From Streptomyces viridochromogenes DSM 40736 (lineage in GTDB: Bacteria > Actinomycetota > Actinomycetes > Streptomycetales > Streptomycetaceae): 64,000 nt of DNA. The first letter of the stretch is position 1. Every line of letters begins with the position of its first letter. The notes under the pieces are model-generated. The model saw only the letters and a program-made list of their open reading frames with translations, was not told the origin of the DNA and did not search any database. Where the stretch lies: assembly GCF_000158955.1 (NCBI RefSeq), contig NZ_GG657757.1, positions 1,335,560 to 1,399,559 of the forward strand. Reading direction: 5' to 3'. Made by a program: the position numbers and the translations under genes. Shown one piece after another: positions 24,218 to 33,649 of the stretch.

Positions 24218-24844
24218 CTACTCCCCCGCGGTGACCACTGGTGCCGCCTTCTTCGCCCTGCGCTTGATCACCAGCATGGACGTGACACCGACCAGGACCG
24301 CCGCCACCAGGCCCAGCCAGGAGAAGCGCTTCAGCCAGGACTCGGCGACGATGCCGACGTAGTAGATGACCGCTGTCGTGCCGCCGGCCCAGACGATGCC
24401 GCCGAGGACGTTGGCGATGAGGAACTTCCAGTAGGGCATGCGGAGCACACCGGCCAGGGGGCCCGCAAAGATGCGGAGGAGGGCGACGAAGCGGCCGAAG
24501 AAGACGGCCCACATGCCCCACTTCTCGAAGGAGCGCTCCGCGGTGGCGATGTGCCCCTCGCTGAAGTGCTTGGGGAACTTGTTGCCCAGCCAGGCCAGCA
24601 GGGGACGGCCGCCCTTGCGGCCGATGGCGTAGCCGATCGAGTCGCCGATGATGGCTCCGGCCGTGGCGCTGGCGCCGAGGACGACGGGGTCTATCTCGCC
24701 GTTCTGGGAGGCGAGCAGCGCGGAGGAGACCAGGATGATCTCCCCGGGCAGCGGAATGCCCAGGCTCTCCAGGCCGATGACCAGCCCCACCAGCGCGTAC
24801 ACGGCGACCGCGGGTACCGTTTCGAGCCATTCCTGGACGTGCAA
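24218..24844 (-). CDS. DedA-family membrane protein
   Basis: 208 residues with about five membrane segments. DedA signatures: IGLESLGIPLPGEIILVSSA, GAIIGDSIGYAIGRKGG and VFFGRFVALLRIFAGPLAG, where the Arg in GRFVALLR is needed in characterised members. Family members act as lipid (undecaprenyl phosphate or phospholipid) flippases or affect membrane potential. A TTG start at 24844 with AAAGGA ahead is the best start. Confidence 0.87.
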   Translation of the reverse strand: MHVQEWLETVPAVAVYALVGLVIGLESLGIPLPGEIILVSSALLASQNGEIDPVVLGASATAGAIIGDSIGYAIGRKGGRPLLAWLGNKFPKHFSEGHIATAERSFEKWGMWAVFFGRFVALLRIFAGPLAGVLRMPYWKFLIANVLGGIVWAGGTTAVIYYVGIVAESWLKRFSWLGLVAAVLVGVTSMLVIKRRAKKAAPVVTAGE

Positions 24845-24915
24845 CGCCGGTTCCTTTCCCTCTGCCTCCCTGAGTGCACGGGAAGCCTACCGGGTTACAG
24901 GACGCCTCCCGGAGC

Positions 24916-27303
24916 TCAGGCGTTCCACGTCCACTCGGCGACCTCGGGCAGGTCGGTGCCGCGCTCACGGATCCAGGCGTGGTGGCGGGTGCGGGCGTCG
25001 GCCATCCGCTGGCGTACGGCCGTGGCGCGCACCGCCAGTCCCGGGACGCGGTCGATGACGTCCATGACGAGGCGGTAGCGGTCGAGGTCGTTGCGGACGA
25101 CCATGTCGAAGGGTGTGGTCGTGGTGCCGGACTCCTTGTAGCCGCGCACATGCAGGTTCTGGTGGCCGGCGCGGCGGTAGGCGAGGCGGTGGATGAGCCA
25201 CGGGTAGCCGTGGTAGGCGAAGATCACCGGCTTGTCGGTGGTGAAGAGGCCGTCGTACTCGAAGTCGTTCATTCCGTGCGGATGTTCCTTCTCGGGCAGC
25301 AGCCGGGCGAGGTCGACGACGTTCACCACCCGGACGGCCAGCTCGGGCAGGTGCCGGCGCAGCAGGTGCGCGGCGGCCAGGACCTCCTGCGTGGGGACGT
25401 CACCGGCGCAGGCCAGCACCACGTCGGGCTCGCGCAGACCGTCCTCGGTGCCGGCCCAGTCCCAGATGCCGGCGCCGCGGGCGCAGTGCACGCGGGCCTC
25501 GTCCATCGACAGCCAGTCGAAGCAGGGCTGCTTCCCGGCGACGATCACGTTGACGTAGTCGCGGCTGCGCAGGGCGTGGTCCGCGACGGACAGCAGGGTG
25601 TTGGCGTCCGGCGGGAGGTAGACGCGGACGACCTCGGGGCTCTTGTTGAGGACGTGGTCGACGAAGCCGGGGTCCTGGTGGGAGAAGCCGTTGTGGTCCT
25701 GCCGCCACACGTGGGAGGTCAGCAGGTAGTTGAGGGAGGCGATGGGGGCGCGCCACGGCAGCCGGCGGGAGGTGCGCAGCCACTTGATGTGCTGGTTGAC
25801 CATCGAGTCGACGATGTGCACGAACGCCTCGTAGCAGGAGAACAGCCCGTGCCGGCCGGTGAGCAGATAGCCCTCCAGCCAGCCCTGGCAGAGGTGTTCG
25901 GAGAGGACCTCCATCACCCGGCCGTGCCGGTCCAGGTGCTCGTCCTCGGGCAACGTGCCGGCCTGCCAGGCCTTGCCGCTGGCGTCGTAGACGGCCTGGA
26001 GCCGGTTGGAGGCCGTCTCGTCCGGGCCGACCAGGCGGAAGTCGCGGCGGGTCGCGGTGTCCCGCATGACCCGGGCGAGGAGGTCGCCGAGGACCCGGGT
26101 GGGCTCGTGCGTCGTGGTGCCCGGCTTGTCGACCGGGACGGCGAAGTCGTCCAGGGACGGGACGGGCAGGTCGCGGACGAGCAGTCCGCCGTTGGCGTAG
26201 GGGGTGGCGCCGAGCCGCTTGGTGCCCTCGGGCACGCACGCGAGGACGTCGGCGACCGGGCGGCCCTCGGCGTCGAACAGTTCCTCGGGCCGATAGGAGC
26301 GCAGCCAGGCTTCCAACTGCCGCAGGTGTTCGGGGTTGTCGCGGACCTCGGCCAGCGGCACCTGGTGGGAGCGCCAAGTCCCTTCGACCGGCTCGCCGTC
26401 CACCTCGGCGGGGCCGGTCCAGCCCTTCGGGGTGCGCAGCACGATCACCGGCCAGTGCGGACGCTCGGTCACGCCCTCCTCGCGGGCGGCGTGCTGCGCC
26501 TCGGCGATGCGGTCGAGGGCGGTGTCCATCGCCTGGGCCATCGCGCGGTGGACGGTGGCCGGGTCGTCGCCGCCGACGTGGATCGGCTCGTGGCCGTAGC
26601 CGCGCAGGAGCGCGTCCAGCTCCGCCTCGGGCAGCCGGGACAGCACGGTCGGGTTGGCGATCTTGTAGCCGTTGAGGTGGAGGATCGGCAGGACGGCACC
26701 GTCGTGGACGGGGTCGAGGAACTTGTTGGCGTGCCAGGAGCCGGCCAGCGGGCCGGTCTCGGCCTCGCCGTCGCCGATCACGCAGGCTACCAGCAGGCCG
26801 GGATGGTCGAGGGCGGCGCCGTAGGCGTGGGCGAGGGAGTAGCCGAGTTCGCCGCCCTCGTGGATGGAGCCGGGCACCTCCGGGGCGATGTGGCTGGGCA
26901 CGCCGCCGGGGAACGAGAACTGCCGCAGCAGCAGCTCCATGCCCTGCGCGTCCCGTGTCACGTCCGGGTACTTCTCGCCGTAGCTGCCCTCCAGCCAGGA
27001 GTTGGCCAGTACCGACGGTCCGCCGTGGCCCGGGCCCCAGATGCACAGGGCGTCCAGGTCGCGGGCCTTGATCACCCGGTTGAGGTGGGTGTGCACGAGG
27101 TTGAGGCCGGGCGAGGTGCCCCAGTGCCCCAGCAGCCGCGGCTTGATGTGCTCGGGTCGCAGCGGCTCGGTGAGCAGGGGGTTCGCCAGCAGGTAGATCT
27201 GACCGGCCGCCAGGTAGTTGGCGGCCCGCCAGTGGGCGTCCAGGGTGCGCAGTTCCTCGTCGGTCGGTGCGGTGCTGCTGTGCTGGCGCTGGGCCTCGGG
27301 CAT
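24916..27303 (-). CDS. xfp: Xylulose 5-phosphate/fructose 6-phosphate phosphoketolase
   Basis: 795 residues, the usual length. Splits xylulose 5-phosphate (or fructose 6-phosphate) with phosphate into acetyl phosphate and an aldose phosphate, using thiamine diphosphate. Seen: [20 protein letters not shown] with conserved His, [26 protein letters not shown] and the ThDP-binding [20 protein letters not shown]-terminal domain with [19 protein letters not shown] is complete. AGGGAG is 6 bases before the ATG. Likely adds acetyl-phosphate supply; no acetate kinase gene is adjacent. Confidence 0.95.
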   Translation of the reverse strand: MPEAQRQHSSTAPTDEELRTLDAHWRAANYLAAGQIYLLANPLLTEPLRPEHIKPRLLGHWGTSPGLNLVHTHLNRVIKARDLDALCIWGPGHGGPSVLANSWLEGSYGEKYPDVTRDAQGMELLLRQFSFPGGVPSHIAPEVPGSIHEGGELGYSLAHAYGAALDHPGLLVACVIGDGEAETGPLAGSWHANKFLDPVHDGAVLPILHLNGYKIANPTVLSRLPEAELDALLRGYGHEPIHVGGDDPATVHRAMAQAMDTALDRIAEAQHAAREEGVTERPHWPVIVLRTPKGWTGPAEVDGEPVEGTWRSHQVPLAEVRDNPEHLRQLEAWLRSYRPEELFDAEGRPVADVLACVPEGTKRLGATPYANGGLLVRDLPVPSLDDFAVPVDKPGTTTHEPTRVLGDLLARVMRDTATRRDFRLVGPDETASNRLQAVYDASGKAWQAGTLPEDEHLDRHGRVMEVLSEHLCQGWLEGYLLTGRHGLFSCYEAFVHIVDSMVNQHIKWLRTSRRLPWRAPIASLNYLLTSHVWRQDHNGFSHQDPGFVDHVLNKSPEVVRVYLPPDANTLLSVADHALRSRDYVNVIVAGKQPCFDWLSMDEARVHCARGAGIWDWAGTEDGLREPDVVLACAGDVPTQEVLAAAHLLRRHLPELAVRVVNVVDLARLLPEKEHPHGMNDFEYDGLFTTDKPVIFAYHGYPWLIHRLAYRRAGHQNLHVRGYKESGTTTTPFDMVVRNDLDRYRLVMDVIDRVPGLAVRATAVRQRMADARTRHHAWIRERGTDLPEVAEWTWNA

Positions 27304-27399
27304 GAGTGACTCCCTGGGGTTCTGCGGCGGCCTCAGGAGGAGTACCAGTCTGTTCCGATTCGATGCCAGGCGCCTCTCGGCCATGCTTGGGGGGCCGGC

Positions 27400-29280
27400 C
27401 TACGGGAGCGCGGCGGTGCGGACCTTCGTCACGGTGGTGACCGCGCTGGCGGTCGCGGAACCGAGTGCGTCCGGTCCTGCCGTCGGACCGGGTACGTCGG
27501 AGCCGGGCGTGCCCGCGTCACCGGGGGCGAACCCCGGTTCGGCCTCGCCGCGCCACTCCGTCCGGGCGAACCGCGTCTCGTAGCGCTGCCGCGGCGGTTC
27601 GCCGGACCTGGTCCGCGGTGGCTCGGCCCGCTGCCCGGGCGGGACGCCCTCGTGCGGCTCCTCGTCCCGGCGGTTCTCCTTCTCGTCCCGGCGGTTCTCC
27701 CGCTTGTCCTGGCGGTTCTCCCCAGGGATGTCCCGGGCCCGCTTCTCCCGGGGTTCCGCCGGGTCCGCGCTCACCACCACCGGTTCCAGCGCCCAGCGCT
27801 GCCCCTTCGAGGCGCCGCGGTCGGTGACGATCACCTCCCGGTCCTTCCCGGGCGCCACGGCGAGTCCGTGGCCGTCGCGCGGCAGGAGTTCGCCGCGCAC
27901 GGTCAGGTCGTAGCGCACGACTCCGGCGTGGACCAGGCAGCCGGCCATCTCGACCGAGCCCTCGGCCGGGTCGGAGCCGAGACAGAGGGTGGGGTCGGCG
28001 GCGCTGCGCAGCGCGCCGTCGTCCCGGTACGACCACTGCGGGGACCCGGCGGAACAGGTCCTCAGCACGATACGGGCGCCGGCCCGGTCCCGGCCGCCCG
28101 GGACGTCGAGGCACAGACCGGCGTCCAGGTTGCGCAACCGCCCGCGGCCCACCTCGGCCGGGTTGCCCGCGGAGTCGGCCGACGGAGAGCCGGCCGGGGA
28201 GGATCCGACGGAGTCCGGATCGACCGCGTGGCCGCTGACCGCTCCCCAGGTGGCCCGGGGGTCGGCGGTACCGCTCTCCTCGGTCCAGCCCCGGGCGGCG
28301 AACAGGGTCGCGAGCAGCACGAGGGAGGTCAGACCGACCGCGGCGACCAGGGTTTTGGTGTGTTTCCTCGGCGCCCCGGGCCGGCCGCCCGCCGGGAGCG
28401 CACGGGCCGGGAGACGATGGCGGCCGTGGATCGGGGGCCCGGCCAGAGCGCTCCGGCCCTCGTCGCGGCCCGGCCGTGAGGCGAGGTAGCGGCGGGCACC
28501 CCACCCCAACACGGTCTCGACGAGCAGGTCCTCGAGTCCGCCCTCGAAATGGCCGAGTTGTTCGGCGGCGTGACGGCAGTACCGGCAGGCCATGAGATGC
28601 CGTTGCACGTCCGGCAGCAAGGCCCTGCCGCGGCGCATCGGAACGTCCAGCAGGCGGTTGTAGTAGCGGCATTCCTGGCTCGGCGCGAGTTCCCGGTGCG
28701 CCCGCACGCATCCCGCCCGGAATTGCTCGCGCGCCTGTTCCAGCGCCGCCGACGCGGTACCCGGGTCGACGCCCAGCAGACCGGCCGGTACGGATAGCGG
28801 TTCGGCCTCCACCTCCGTGTGCCAGAGCAGGCATTGGGAAGCCCCCGGAAGGCCGCGGAATGCGCGCTCGGCGAGGCGTCGCCTTTCGGGTGTGACGGAC
28901 CGTGCGGCGCGCAGACCGCGACCCCCGACGGGTTTGCGGAGTTCCGGCAGCACCCCGGAAATGCCGTCGTCGGCGGCCCACTCCGCGACCGTGTCCCGCA
29001 CGGCCGCGAGCAGTCGTGGGCGCAGGGCGCCGCCGCCGGGTCCGCCGAGTTCCCTGCGGAACGCGGCGGCGGCCGCCATCGAGGCCGAATCCTCCGAGGA
29101 GGCGAGGCAGATCACGGCGTACTCGTGGACCGCCCGCCAGTGCCGCGCCAGCAACAGCGCGACGGCGCGCGGGCCTTCGGCGGGCTCTCCCACCCGGGCG
29201 AGGAGATTGCGGTCGGAGTCCGCGGGCCGGGCCCCGGGGTGGGGAGCGTACGGAGGGCGTGGGGGGTAGGGGGATTGCAC
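27400..29280 (-). CDS. Sigma-like / zinc-finger / TM / ricin-lectin fusion protein
   Basis: 626 residues. In order: a Pro-rich start; a helical region resembling sigma-factor region 2 (VALLLARHWRAVHEYAVICL, about 40-75) and region 4 (about 140-200); a HLMACRYC zinc-finger-like motif near 227-234, as in anti-sigma factors; one membrane helix near 308-330; a Ser/Pro linker; a ricin-type beta-trefoil lectin domain with SPQWSY near 413; and a charged tail with ENRRDE repeats. A membrane protein with lectin outside and a regulatory-like domain inside is inferred. Role unknown, possibly sensing polysaccharide. GTG at 29280 with GGAAGG upstream. Confidence 0.7.
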   Translation of the reverse strand: MQSPYPPRPPYAPHPGARPADSDRNLLARVGEPAEGPRAVALLLARHWRAVHEYAVICLASSEDSASMAAAAAFRRELGGPGGGALRPRLLAAVRDTVAEWAADDGISGVLPELRKPVGGRGLRAARSVTPERRRLAERAFRGLPGASQCLLWHTEVEAEPLSVPAGLLGVDPGTASAALEQAREQFRAGCVRAHRELAPSQECRYYNRLLDVPMRRGRALLPDVQRHLMACRYCRHAAEQLGHFEGGLEDLLVETVLGWGARRYLASRPGRDEGRSALAGPPIHGRHRLPARALPAGGRPGAPRKHTKTLVAAVGLTSLVLLATLFAARGWTEESGTADPRATWGAVSGHAVDPDSVGSSPAGSPSADSAGNPAEVGRGRLRNLDAGLCLDVPGGRDRAGARIVLRTCSAGSPQWSYRDDGALRSAADPTLCLGSDPAEGSVEMAGCLVHAGVVRYDLTVRGELLPRDGHGLAVAPGKDREVIVTDRGASKGQRWALEPVVVSADPAEPREKRARDIPGENRQDKRENRRDEKENRRDEEPHEGVPPGQRAEPPRTRSGEPPRQRYETRFARTEWRGEAEPGFAPGDAGTPGSDVPGPTAGPDALGSATASAVTTVTKVRTAALP

Positions 29281-29437
29281 GGAACCATTTCCTTCCAGCC
29301 GCAGGACGGCATGGGAATTGCGCGTCCGTCGGAAAGCAGGTGGGTGATTGGTGCATACCTGTGCCGCATCAGTCGCGGACTTGCCTGTGAGGCAGCTCAC
29401 TTTCGCACATGCGACTCACAGGCAACAAGGAGTTCGG

Positions 29438-29635
29438 ATGCCCCATGCTCAAAACGCCGGAATTTCCGATGTGTTACCGGCGGTATCCGCACCCGCATTC
29501 GACAAAGCCGGTGCCGAAAGCCTCAAGTTGTGTGCGAACAAAGGCGGTTGGTCCGCGAAATCTCCCACTCCACAGCCTTCTCCCATGCGGCTCTCTGCGT
29601 GCTCTCATCTCCGCCCGCCAGCATGGGCCGCATGA
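29438..29635 (+). CDS. Possible small TTA-containing gene before galU
   Basis: 65 residues from ATG at 29438, with AAGGAG 7 bases ahead. Its stop overlaps the galU-type ATG (ATGA, 29632-29635), as in coupled operons. It carries a rare TTA codon (bldA-dependent in Streptomyces) and only about 56 % G/C at third positions, far below the neighbours. It may be a small regulatory leader protein, a recently acquired gene or a chance frame in an AT-richer promoter region. No similarity recognised. Confidence 0.35.
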   Translation: MPHAQNAGISDVLPAVSAPAFDKAGAESLKLCANKGGWSAKSPTPQPSPMRLSACSHLRPPAWAA

Positions 29636-30582
29636 TCACCCCCCACCCTTCCCGCCCGGCCGCCCCCGCCCGAACCGTCCGCAAGGCGGTCGTCCCCGCC
29701 GCCGGCCTCGGCACCCGCTTCCTGCCCGCCACGAAGGCGACGCCCAAGGAGATGCTGCCGGTCGTCGACAAGCCGGCCATCCAGTACGTCGTCGAGGAGG
29801 CGGCAGCGGCGGGCCTCGACGACGTCCTGATGGTCACCGGCCGGCACAAGCGGGCCATCGAGGACCATTTCGACCACGCCTTCGAGCTGGAACAGGCGCT
29901 CGCGGCCAAGGGCGACACCGTGCGACTGGACGCGGTGCGCGACCCGGCGCGGCTGGCGAGCATCCACCACATCCGGCAGGGCGACCCGCTGGGCCTCGGC
30001 CACGCCGTCCTGTGCGCCCGCCGGCACGTCGGCGACGAGCCCTTCGCGGTCCTCCTCGGCGACGACCTCGTCGACCCGCGCGAGACGCTGCTCAGCCGGA
30101 TGCTCGACGTCCGCGACCGGCGGCTCGGCAGTGTGGTCGCCCTGCTGGAGGTCCCGCCGGAGCAGATCCACCGCTACGGGTGTGCCGCCGTCGAGCCGAC
30201 CGGCGAGGAGGACGTCGTCCGCGTCACCGGCCTGGTCGAGAAGCCGGACCCGGAACACGCGCCGAGCCGCTACGCCGTCATCGGGCGCTACGTCCTCGAC
30301 CCGGCCGTCTTCGGCGTCCTGGAGCGCACCGCACCGGGCCGGGGCGGTGAGGACCAGCTGACCGACGCCCTCCAGGAACTGGCCGCGGGCGGCACCGTGC
30401 ACGGGGTCGTCTTCAAGGGCCTGCGCCACGACACCGGCGACAAGGCCGACTACCTGCGCACGGTGGTGCGGCTGGCCTGCGACCGGCCCGACCTGGGACC
30501 GGAGTTCGTGTCATGGCTCAAGGAATTCGTCGCGGAACTGGACGGAGCCCGCCCGACGCACCACCGGGACATCGCGGCCTGA
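29632..30582 (+). CDS. galU: UTP-glucose-1-phosphate uridylyltransferase (GalU type)
   Basis: 316 residues. The nucleotidyltransferase signature KAVVPAAGLGTRFLPATKATP, PKEMLPVVDKPAIQYVVEEA, GDPLGLGHAVLCA and LLGDDLVD are those of bacterial UDP-glucose pyrophosphorylase. It makes UDP-glucose for polysaccharides and glycosylation. Two in-frame ATGs (29623 and 29632) are possible; 29632 is chosen because it overlaps the stop of the small upstream frame. A second galU elsewhere in the genome is likely, so this may be a specialised copy. Confidence 0.88.
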   Translation: MITPHPSRPAAPARTVRKAVVPAAGLGTRFLPATKATPKEMLPVVDKPAIQYVVEEAAAAGLDDVLMVTGRHKRAIEDHFDHAFELEQALAAKGDTVRLDAVRDPARLASIHHIRQGDPLGLGHAVLCARRHVGDEPFAVLLGDDLVDPRETLLSRMLDVRDRRLGSVVALLEVPPEQIHRYGCAAVEPTGEEDVVRVTGLVEKPDPEHAPSRYAVIGRYVLDPAVFGVLERTAPGRGGEDQLTDALQELAAGGTVHGVVFKGLRHDTGDKADYLRTVVRLACDRPDLGPEFVSWLKEFVAELDGARPTHHRDIAA

Positions 30583-30585
30583 GAC

Positions 30586-30602
30586 GGCCCGGGCCGCGGG
30601 CC
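30586..30602. terminator. Short hairpin between convergent genes
   Basis: GGCCCG-N5-CGGGCC directly after the galU-type gene stop, in a 51-base convergent gap. Confidence 0.4.
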
Positions 30603-30633
30603 CCCCGGCGGGCTTCCCGTGAGCGACGCGTTC

Positions 30634-31086
30634 TCAGCCGTTGGGCCGCAGCGTCCAGACGACGGTCATCTCGGCCGTCACCGCACCGTCCGCCCGCTGG
30701 ACGGCGATCGCCACCGGGAACTCGGGACGCTCACCGGCGTCCAGTTCCGCGACGACCTCATCGGCCGGGCGGCCCAGCGTGGCGGTGGCGGTCACCGGCC
30801 CCATCGCCAGTTTCCGGTAGGCGATCTCGGCGCTGACGGCGAGCGGCACGGCCCGGGAGAGCTGGTCCCCGAACGCGGCCAGCACGATCGCTCCGCTCGC
30901 GGACTCCCCGAGCGTGAACATCGCGCCGGCGTGCGGCCCGCCCACGTGGTTGTGGTACTCGCTCTGGTCCGGCAGGGACACCACGGCCCGCTCCGGCGTG
31001 GTCTCGAGGAACTCGAGGTTCAGGGTCCGAACCATGGGCACCGTGGCGGCGAGCATCTCGCCGATGGACATCTGGTCTGCGCTCAT
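30634..31086 (-). CDS. Hotdog-fold thioesterase-like protein (DUF4442/PaaI type)
   Basis: 150 residues. The central hotdog helix is preceded by HNHVGGPHAGAMFTLGESAS, similar to the PaaI/YiiD HGG-type thioesterase motif. Single-domain, cytosolic. Members hydrolyse acyl-CoA thioesters; the substrate here is unknown. Converges on the galU-type gene. Confidence 0.75.
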   Translation of the reverse strand: MSADQMSIGEMLAATVPMVRTLNLEFLETTPERAVVSLPDQSEYHNHVGGPHAGAMFTLGESASGAIVLAAFGDQLSRAVPLAVSAEIAYRKLAMGPVTATATLGRPADEVVAELDAGERPEFPVAIAVQRADGAVTAEMTVVWTLRPNG

Positions 31087-31245
31087 GACCGCATGTTACT
31101 CACGAGTAGAGGTGACTGAACAGACGCTGTGACGGCCGCCGCATCGGTTCGCACAGCTTCCACACCGCTCTGTCTCCGGGTTGCTACGTCTCCGTCCACG
31201 CGCGGTGACCGAATCGTGTCCGGAGCGCGGCTAGGGTTGCTGCCC

Positions 31246-32262
31246 ATGTGGCCAGGACAGCAGCCGCCCGGGGGCGAGCAGAACCCGCAAGCGAACAACC
31301 CGTACCAGCAGCCGGGGTACCAGCAGCCGAATCCGTATCAGCAGCCGGGCTACCAGCAGCCCAACCCCTATGGGCAGCAGCCCCAGTGGGGCGCGCCCGC
31401 GCCGGCCGGCGCACCGCAGCCCCCGCCGGGTGGTGGAGGCGGCAACCGGACGAAGCTGGTCGCGATCATCGCCGCCACGGCGGTGGTCGTCGCGGCCGGC
31501 GTCACCGGCTTCCTGGTGCTGGGCGGCGACGAGAGCGACACGGCTGACGGGAAGAACGACAAGAAGCCGGCACCGACCGCCTCCAAGAAGGCCTCCGACG
31601 AGCCGAGCGCCTCCGCCTCCGCCTCCGAGGACAATCCGCGCGGCGGTGAGGCGGAGAAGGCGACCATCCCGGGCTGGAAGGTCGTCGTCAACACGCGCTT
31701 CGGCACCGAGTTCGACGTCCCCGCCGACTGGGAGATCGAGACACCCGGTACGAGCGTGGGCTTCGAGTGGGAGAAGAAGGACGGTGAGCTGGACCGCACC
31801 ACCGTCACCGCCCCCGCCTACCTGCAGTCCAAGTGGTGCACGAGCGACCCCGACAAGGACGGCCGCAAGGAGGACACCGCCCTGGTCACCGCCGGCACCC
31901 GCGGTGAGGACGGCGCGAAGACCACGGACGAGGCGGCCGAGACCCGCGTGCCGTGGTGGATCTTCGGCGGTTACACCCAGCCGGACAAGAAGAGCGTGAA
32001 GTACAGCAAGCCCAAGCCGTACACCACCAAGTCGGGCATCAAGGGCAGTGTCGCCACGGCACACTCGGAGAACACCCCCCAGAACGGGAAGTGCGACAGC
32101 GAAGGCAAGGCGATCACCTTCGCCTTCAAGAACGGCGCCGGGGACTTCGTCACCTGGAACCTGTTCGGCGCCAAGGGTGTCAAGGACGAGCTGTCCGAGG
32201 CGACCGTCCAGAAGATCCTGAGCACCGTGCGCCTCACCAAGGAGCCCCCCACGGGGAACTGA
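31246..32262 (+). CDS. Membrane-anchored hypothetical protein with Gln/Pro-rich repeats
   Basis: 338 residues. The cytoplasmic N-terminus has repeats of YQQPGYQQPNP-type units and Gly/Pro; one membrane helix follows (LVAIIAATAVVVAAGVTGF, about 68-87), then a Ser/Lys/Glu linker and an extracellular domain with PGWKVVVNTRFGTEFDVP, WCTSDPD and GKCDSEGKA (two Cys that may pair). Such proteins are common in Streptomyces and often have unknown envelope roles. No clear ribosome binding site; the ATG may be leaderless or a slightly different start may be used. Confidence 0.75.
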   Translation: MWPGQQPPGGEQNPQANNPYQQPGYQQPNPYQQPGYQQPNPYGQQPQWGAPAPAGAPQPPPGGGGGNRTKLVAIIAATAVVVAAGVTGFLVLGGDESDTADGKNDKKPAPTASKKASDEPSASASASEDNPRGGEAEKATIPGWKVVVNTRFGTEFDVPADWEIETPGTSVGFEWEKKDGELDRTTVTAPAYLQSKWCTSDPDKDGRKEDTALVTAGTRGEDGAKTTDEAAETRVPWWIFGGYTQPDKKSVKYSKPKPYTTKSGIKGSVATAHSENTPQNGKCDSEGKAITFAFKNGAGDFVTWNLFGAKGVKDELSEATVQKILSTVRLTKEPPTGN

Positions 32263-32271
32263 CGGGCCGGG

Positions 32272-32307
32272 GGCCGTCACAATCCGCTTGGCCGTCACAA
32301 TCCGTTT
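32272..32307 (+). repeat. Two tandem 18-base copies
   Basis: GGCCGTCACAATCCGCTT is followed at once by GGCCGTCACAATCCGTTT, one mismatch. It lies between the previous gene's stop and the MFS start, about where the MFS promoter should be. Confidence 0.85.
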
Positions 32308-32341
32308 GGCAAGTCGGCCCGGCCCCGGCGATAGTCGGCCG

Positions 32342-33649
32342 GTGACGTCCCCCACCGCCTCCTCACGAGGCTCCCGCCGGCCCGCCTGGGCGGGCCGCAA
32401 CTACTCCCTGCTGACCGCTGCCGCGGTCGTCACCAGCCTGGGCAGCCAGGGCGCCCTGGTCGCGGCGGCGTTCGCCGTGCTCGCGACGGGCGGCGACGGC
32501 GGCGACGTAGGTCTGGTCGCGGCGGCCCGGACGCTCCCGCTGGTGCTGTTCCTGCTGGTCGGCGGCGCGATCGCGGACCGGCTGCCCCGGCACCACGTGA
32601 TGGTCGCGGCCAACGCTCTGAACTGCCTCTCGCAGGCCGTCTTCGCCGCTCTGGTGCTGACCGGCGACGCCCGGCTGTGGCAGATGATGCTGCTCGCCGC
32701 CCTGGGTGGCACGGGCCAGGCCTTCTTCGGCCCGGCCGCCGAGGGCATGCTGATGTCCTCGGTCGAAGGCGAGCAGGCGGGCCGGGCGTTCGCGGTGTTC
32801 CGGATGGCGATGCAGGGCGCGGCTCTGGGCGGTGCCGCGCTGGGCGGTGCCATGGTCGCCGTGATCGGGCCCGGCTGGGTGCTCGCGGCGGACGCGGCGG
32901 CCTTCGCCGTCGCCGGGCTGCTGCGGGCCTTCCTCGACGTCGGCCACATCCCGCCGCGCACGCCCGGCGGCGGGCTGCTCGCCGATCTGCGGGACGGCTG
33001 GCGGGAGTTCTCCGGCCGGCCCTGGCTGTGGGCCGTCGTCGTCCAGTTCTCCATCGCCAACGCGGTCGTCGCCGCAGCCGACGCCGTCTACGGCCCGCTC
33101 GTCGCCCGCGACCACCTCGGCGGCGCGGGCCCGTGGGGCCTCGCCCTGGGCGTGTTCGGGGCCGGCACGGTCGCCGGGGCCGTGCTCATGACCCGCTGGA
33201 AACCCCGCCGTCTACTCTTCGCCGGCACCCTCTGCGTCTTCCCCCTGGCCCTGCCCTCGGCCGCACTCGCCGTACCGGTGCCCGTCGGCGTCCTGTACGT
33301 GGTGATGTTCGTCGCCGGTGCGACGGTGGAGGTGTTCGGGGTGTCCTGGATGACGGCCCTGCACCAGGAGATTCCCGAGGACAAGCTCTCCCGCGTCTCC
33401 GCGTACGACTGGTTCGGCTCCGTCGCCCTGGTGCCGCTCGCCACGGCCGCGGCCGGCCCCGCGGAGGAGGCCTTCGGCCGCTCGGCGGCCCTGTGGGGCT
33501 GCGCCGGCCTGGTCGTCCTGGTCACGGCGGCGGCGCTGTGCGTGCCGGACGTACGCAACCTGAGGCGCACGACCACGCACGTCACCCGCGGCGGGGCCAC
33601 CGGGAGCGAGTCAGCCGATGCCGAACGCCCCGTCGGGGGGCTCGGGTGA
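32342..33649 (+). CDS. MFS transporter (12 TM, enterobactin-exporter/MefA-like)
   Basis: 435 residues with about 12 membrane segments. The motif A-like loop is GGAIADRLPRHHVMV after TM2. Pattern and length match the MFS_3/TetA-like group of efflux proteins that includes macrolide and siderophore exporters. Substrate unknown. The GTG at 32342 is the best start; the 3' end overlaps the convergent methyltransferase-fold gene by 39 bases. Confidence 0.82.
   Translation: MTSPTASSRGSRRPAWAGRNYSLLTAAAVVTSLGSQGALVAAAFAVLATGGDGGDVGLVAAARTLPLVLFLLVGGAIADRLPRHHVMVAANALNCLSQAVFAALVLTGDARLWQMMLLAALGGTGQAFFGPAAEGMLMSSVEGEQAGRAFAVFRMAMQGAALGGAALGGAMVAVIGPGWVLAADAAAFAVAGLLRAFLDVGHIPPRTPGGGLLADLRDGWREFSGRPWLWAVVVQFSIANAVVAAADAVYGPLVARDHLGGAGPWGLALGVFGAGTVAGAVLMTRWKPRRLLFAGTLCVFPLALPSAALAVPVPVGVLYVVMFVAGATVEVFGVSWMTALHQEIPEDKLSRVSAYDWFGSVALVPLATAAAGPAEEAFGRSAALWGCAGLVVLVTAAALCVPDVRNLRRTTTHVTRGGATGSESADAERPVGGLG

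Noticed and set aside
24874-27309. 811-residue open frame on the plus strand
   Set aside because: Antisense shadow of the phosphoketolase gene, whose complete motifs are on the minus strand.
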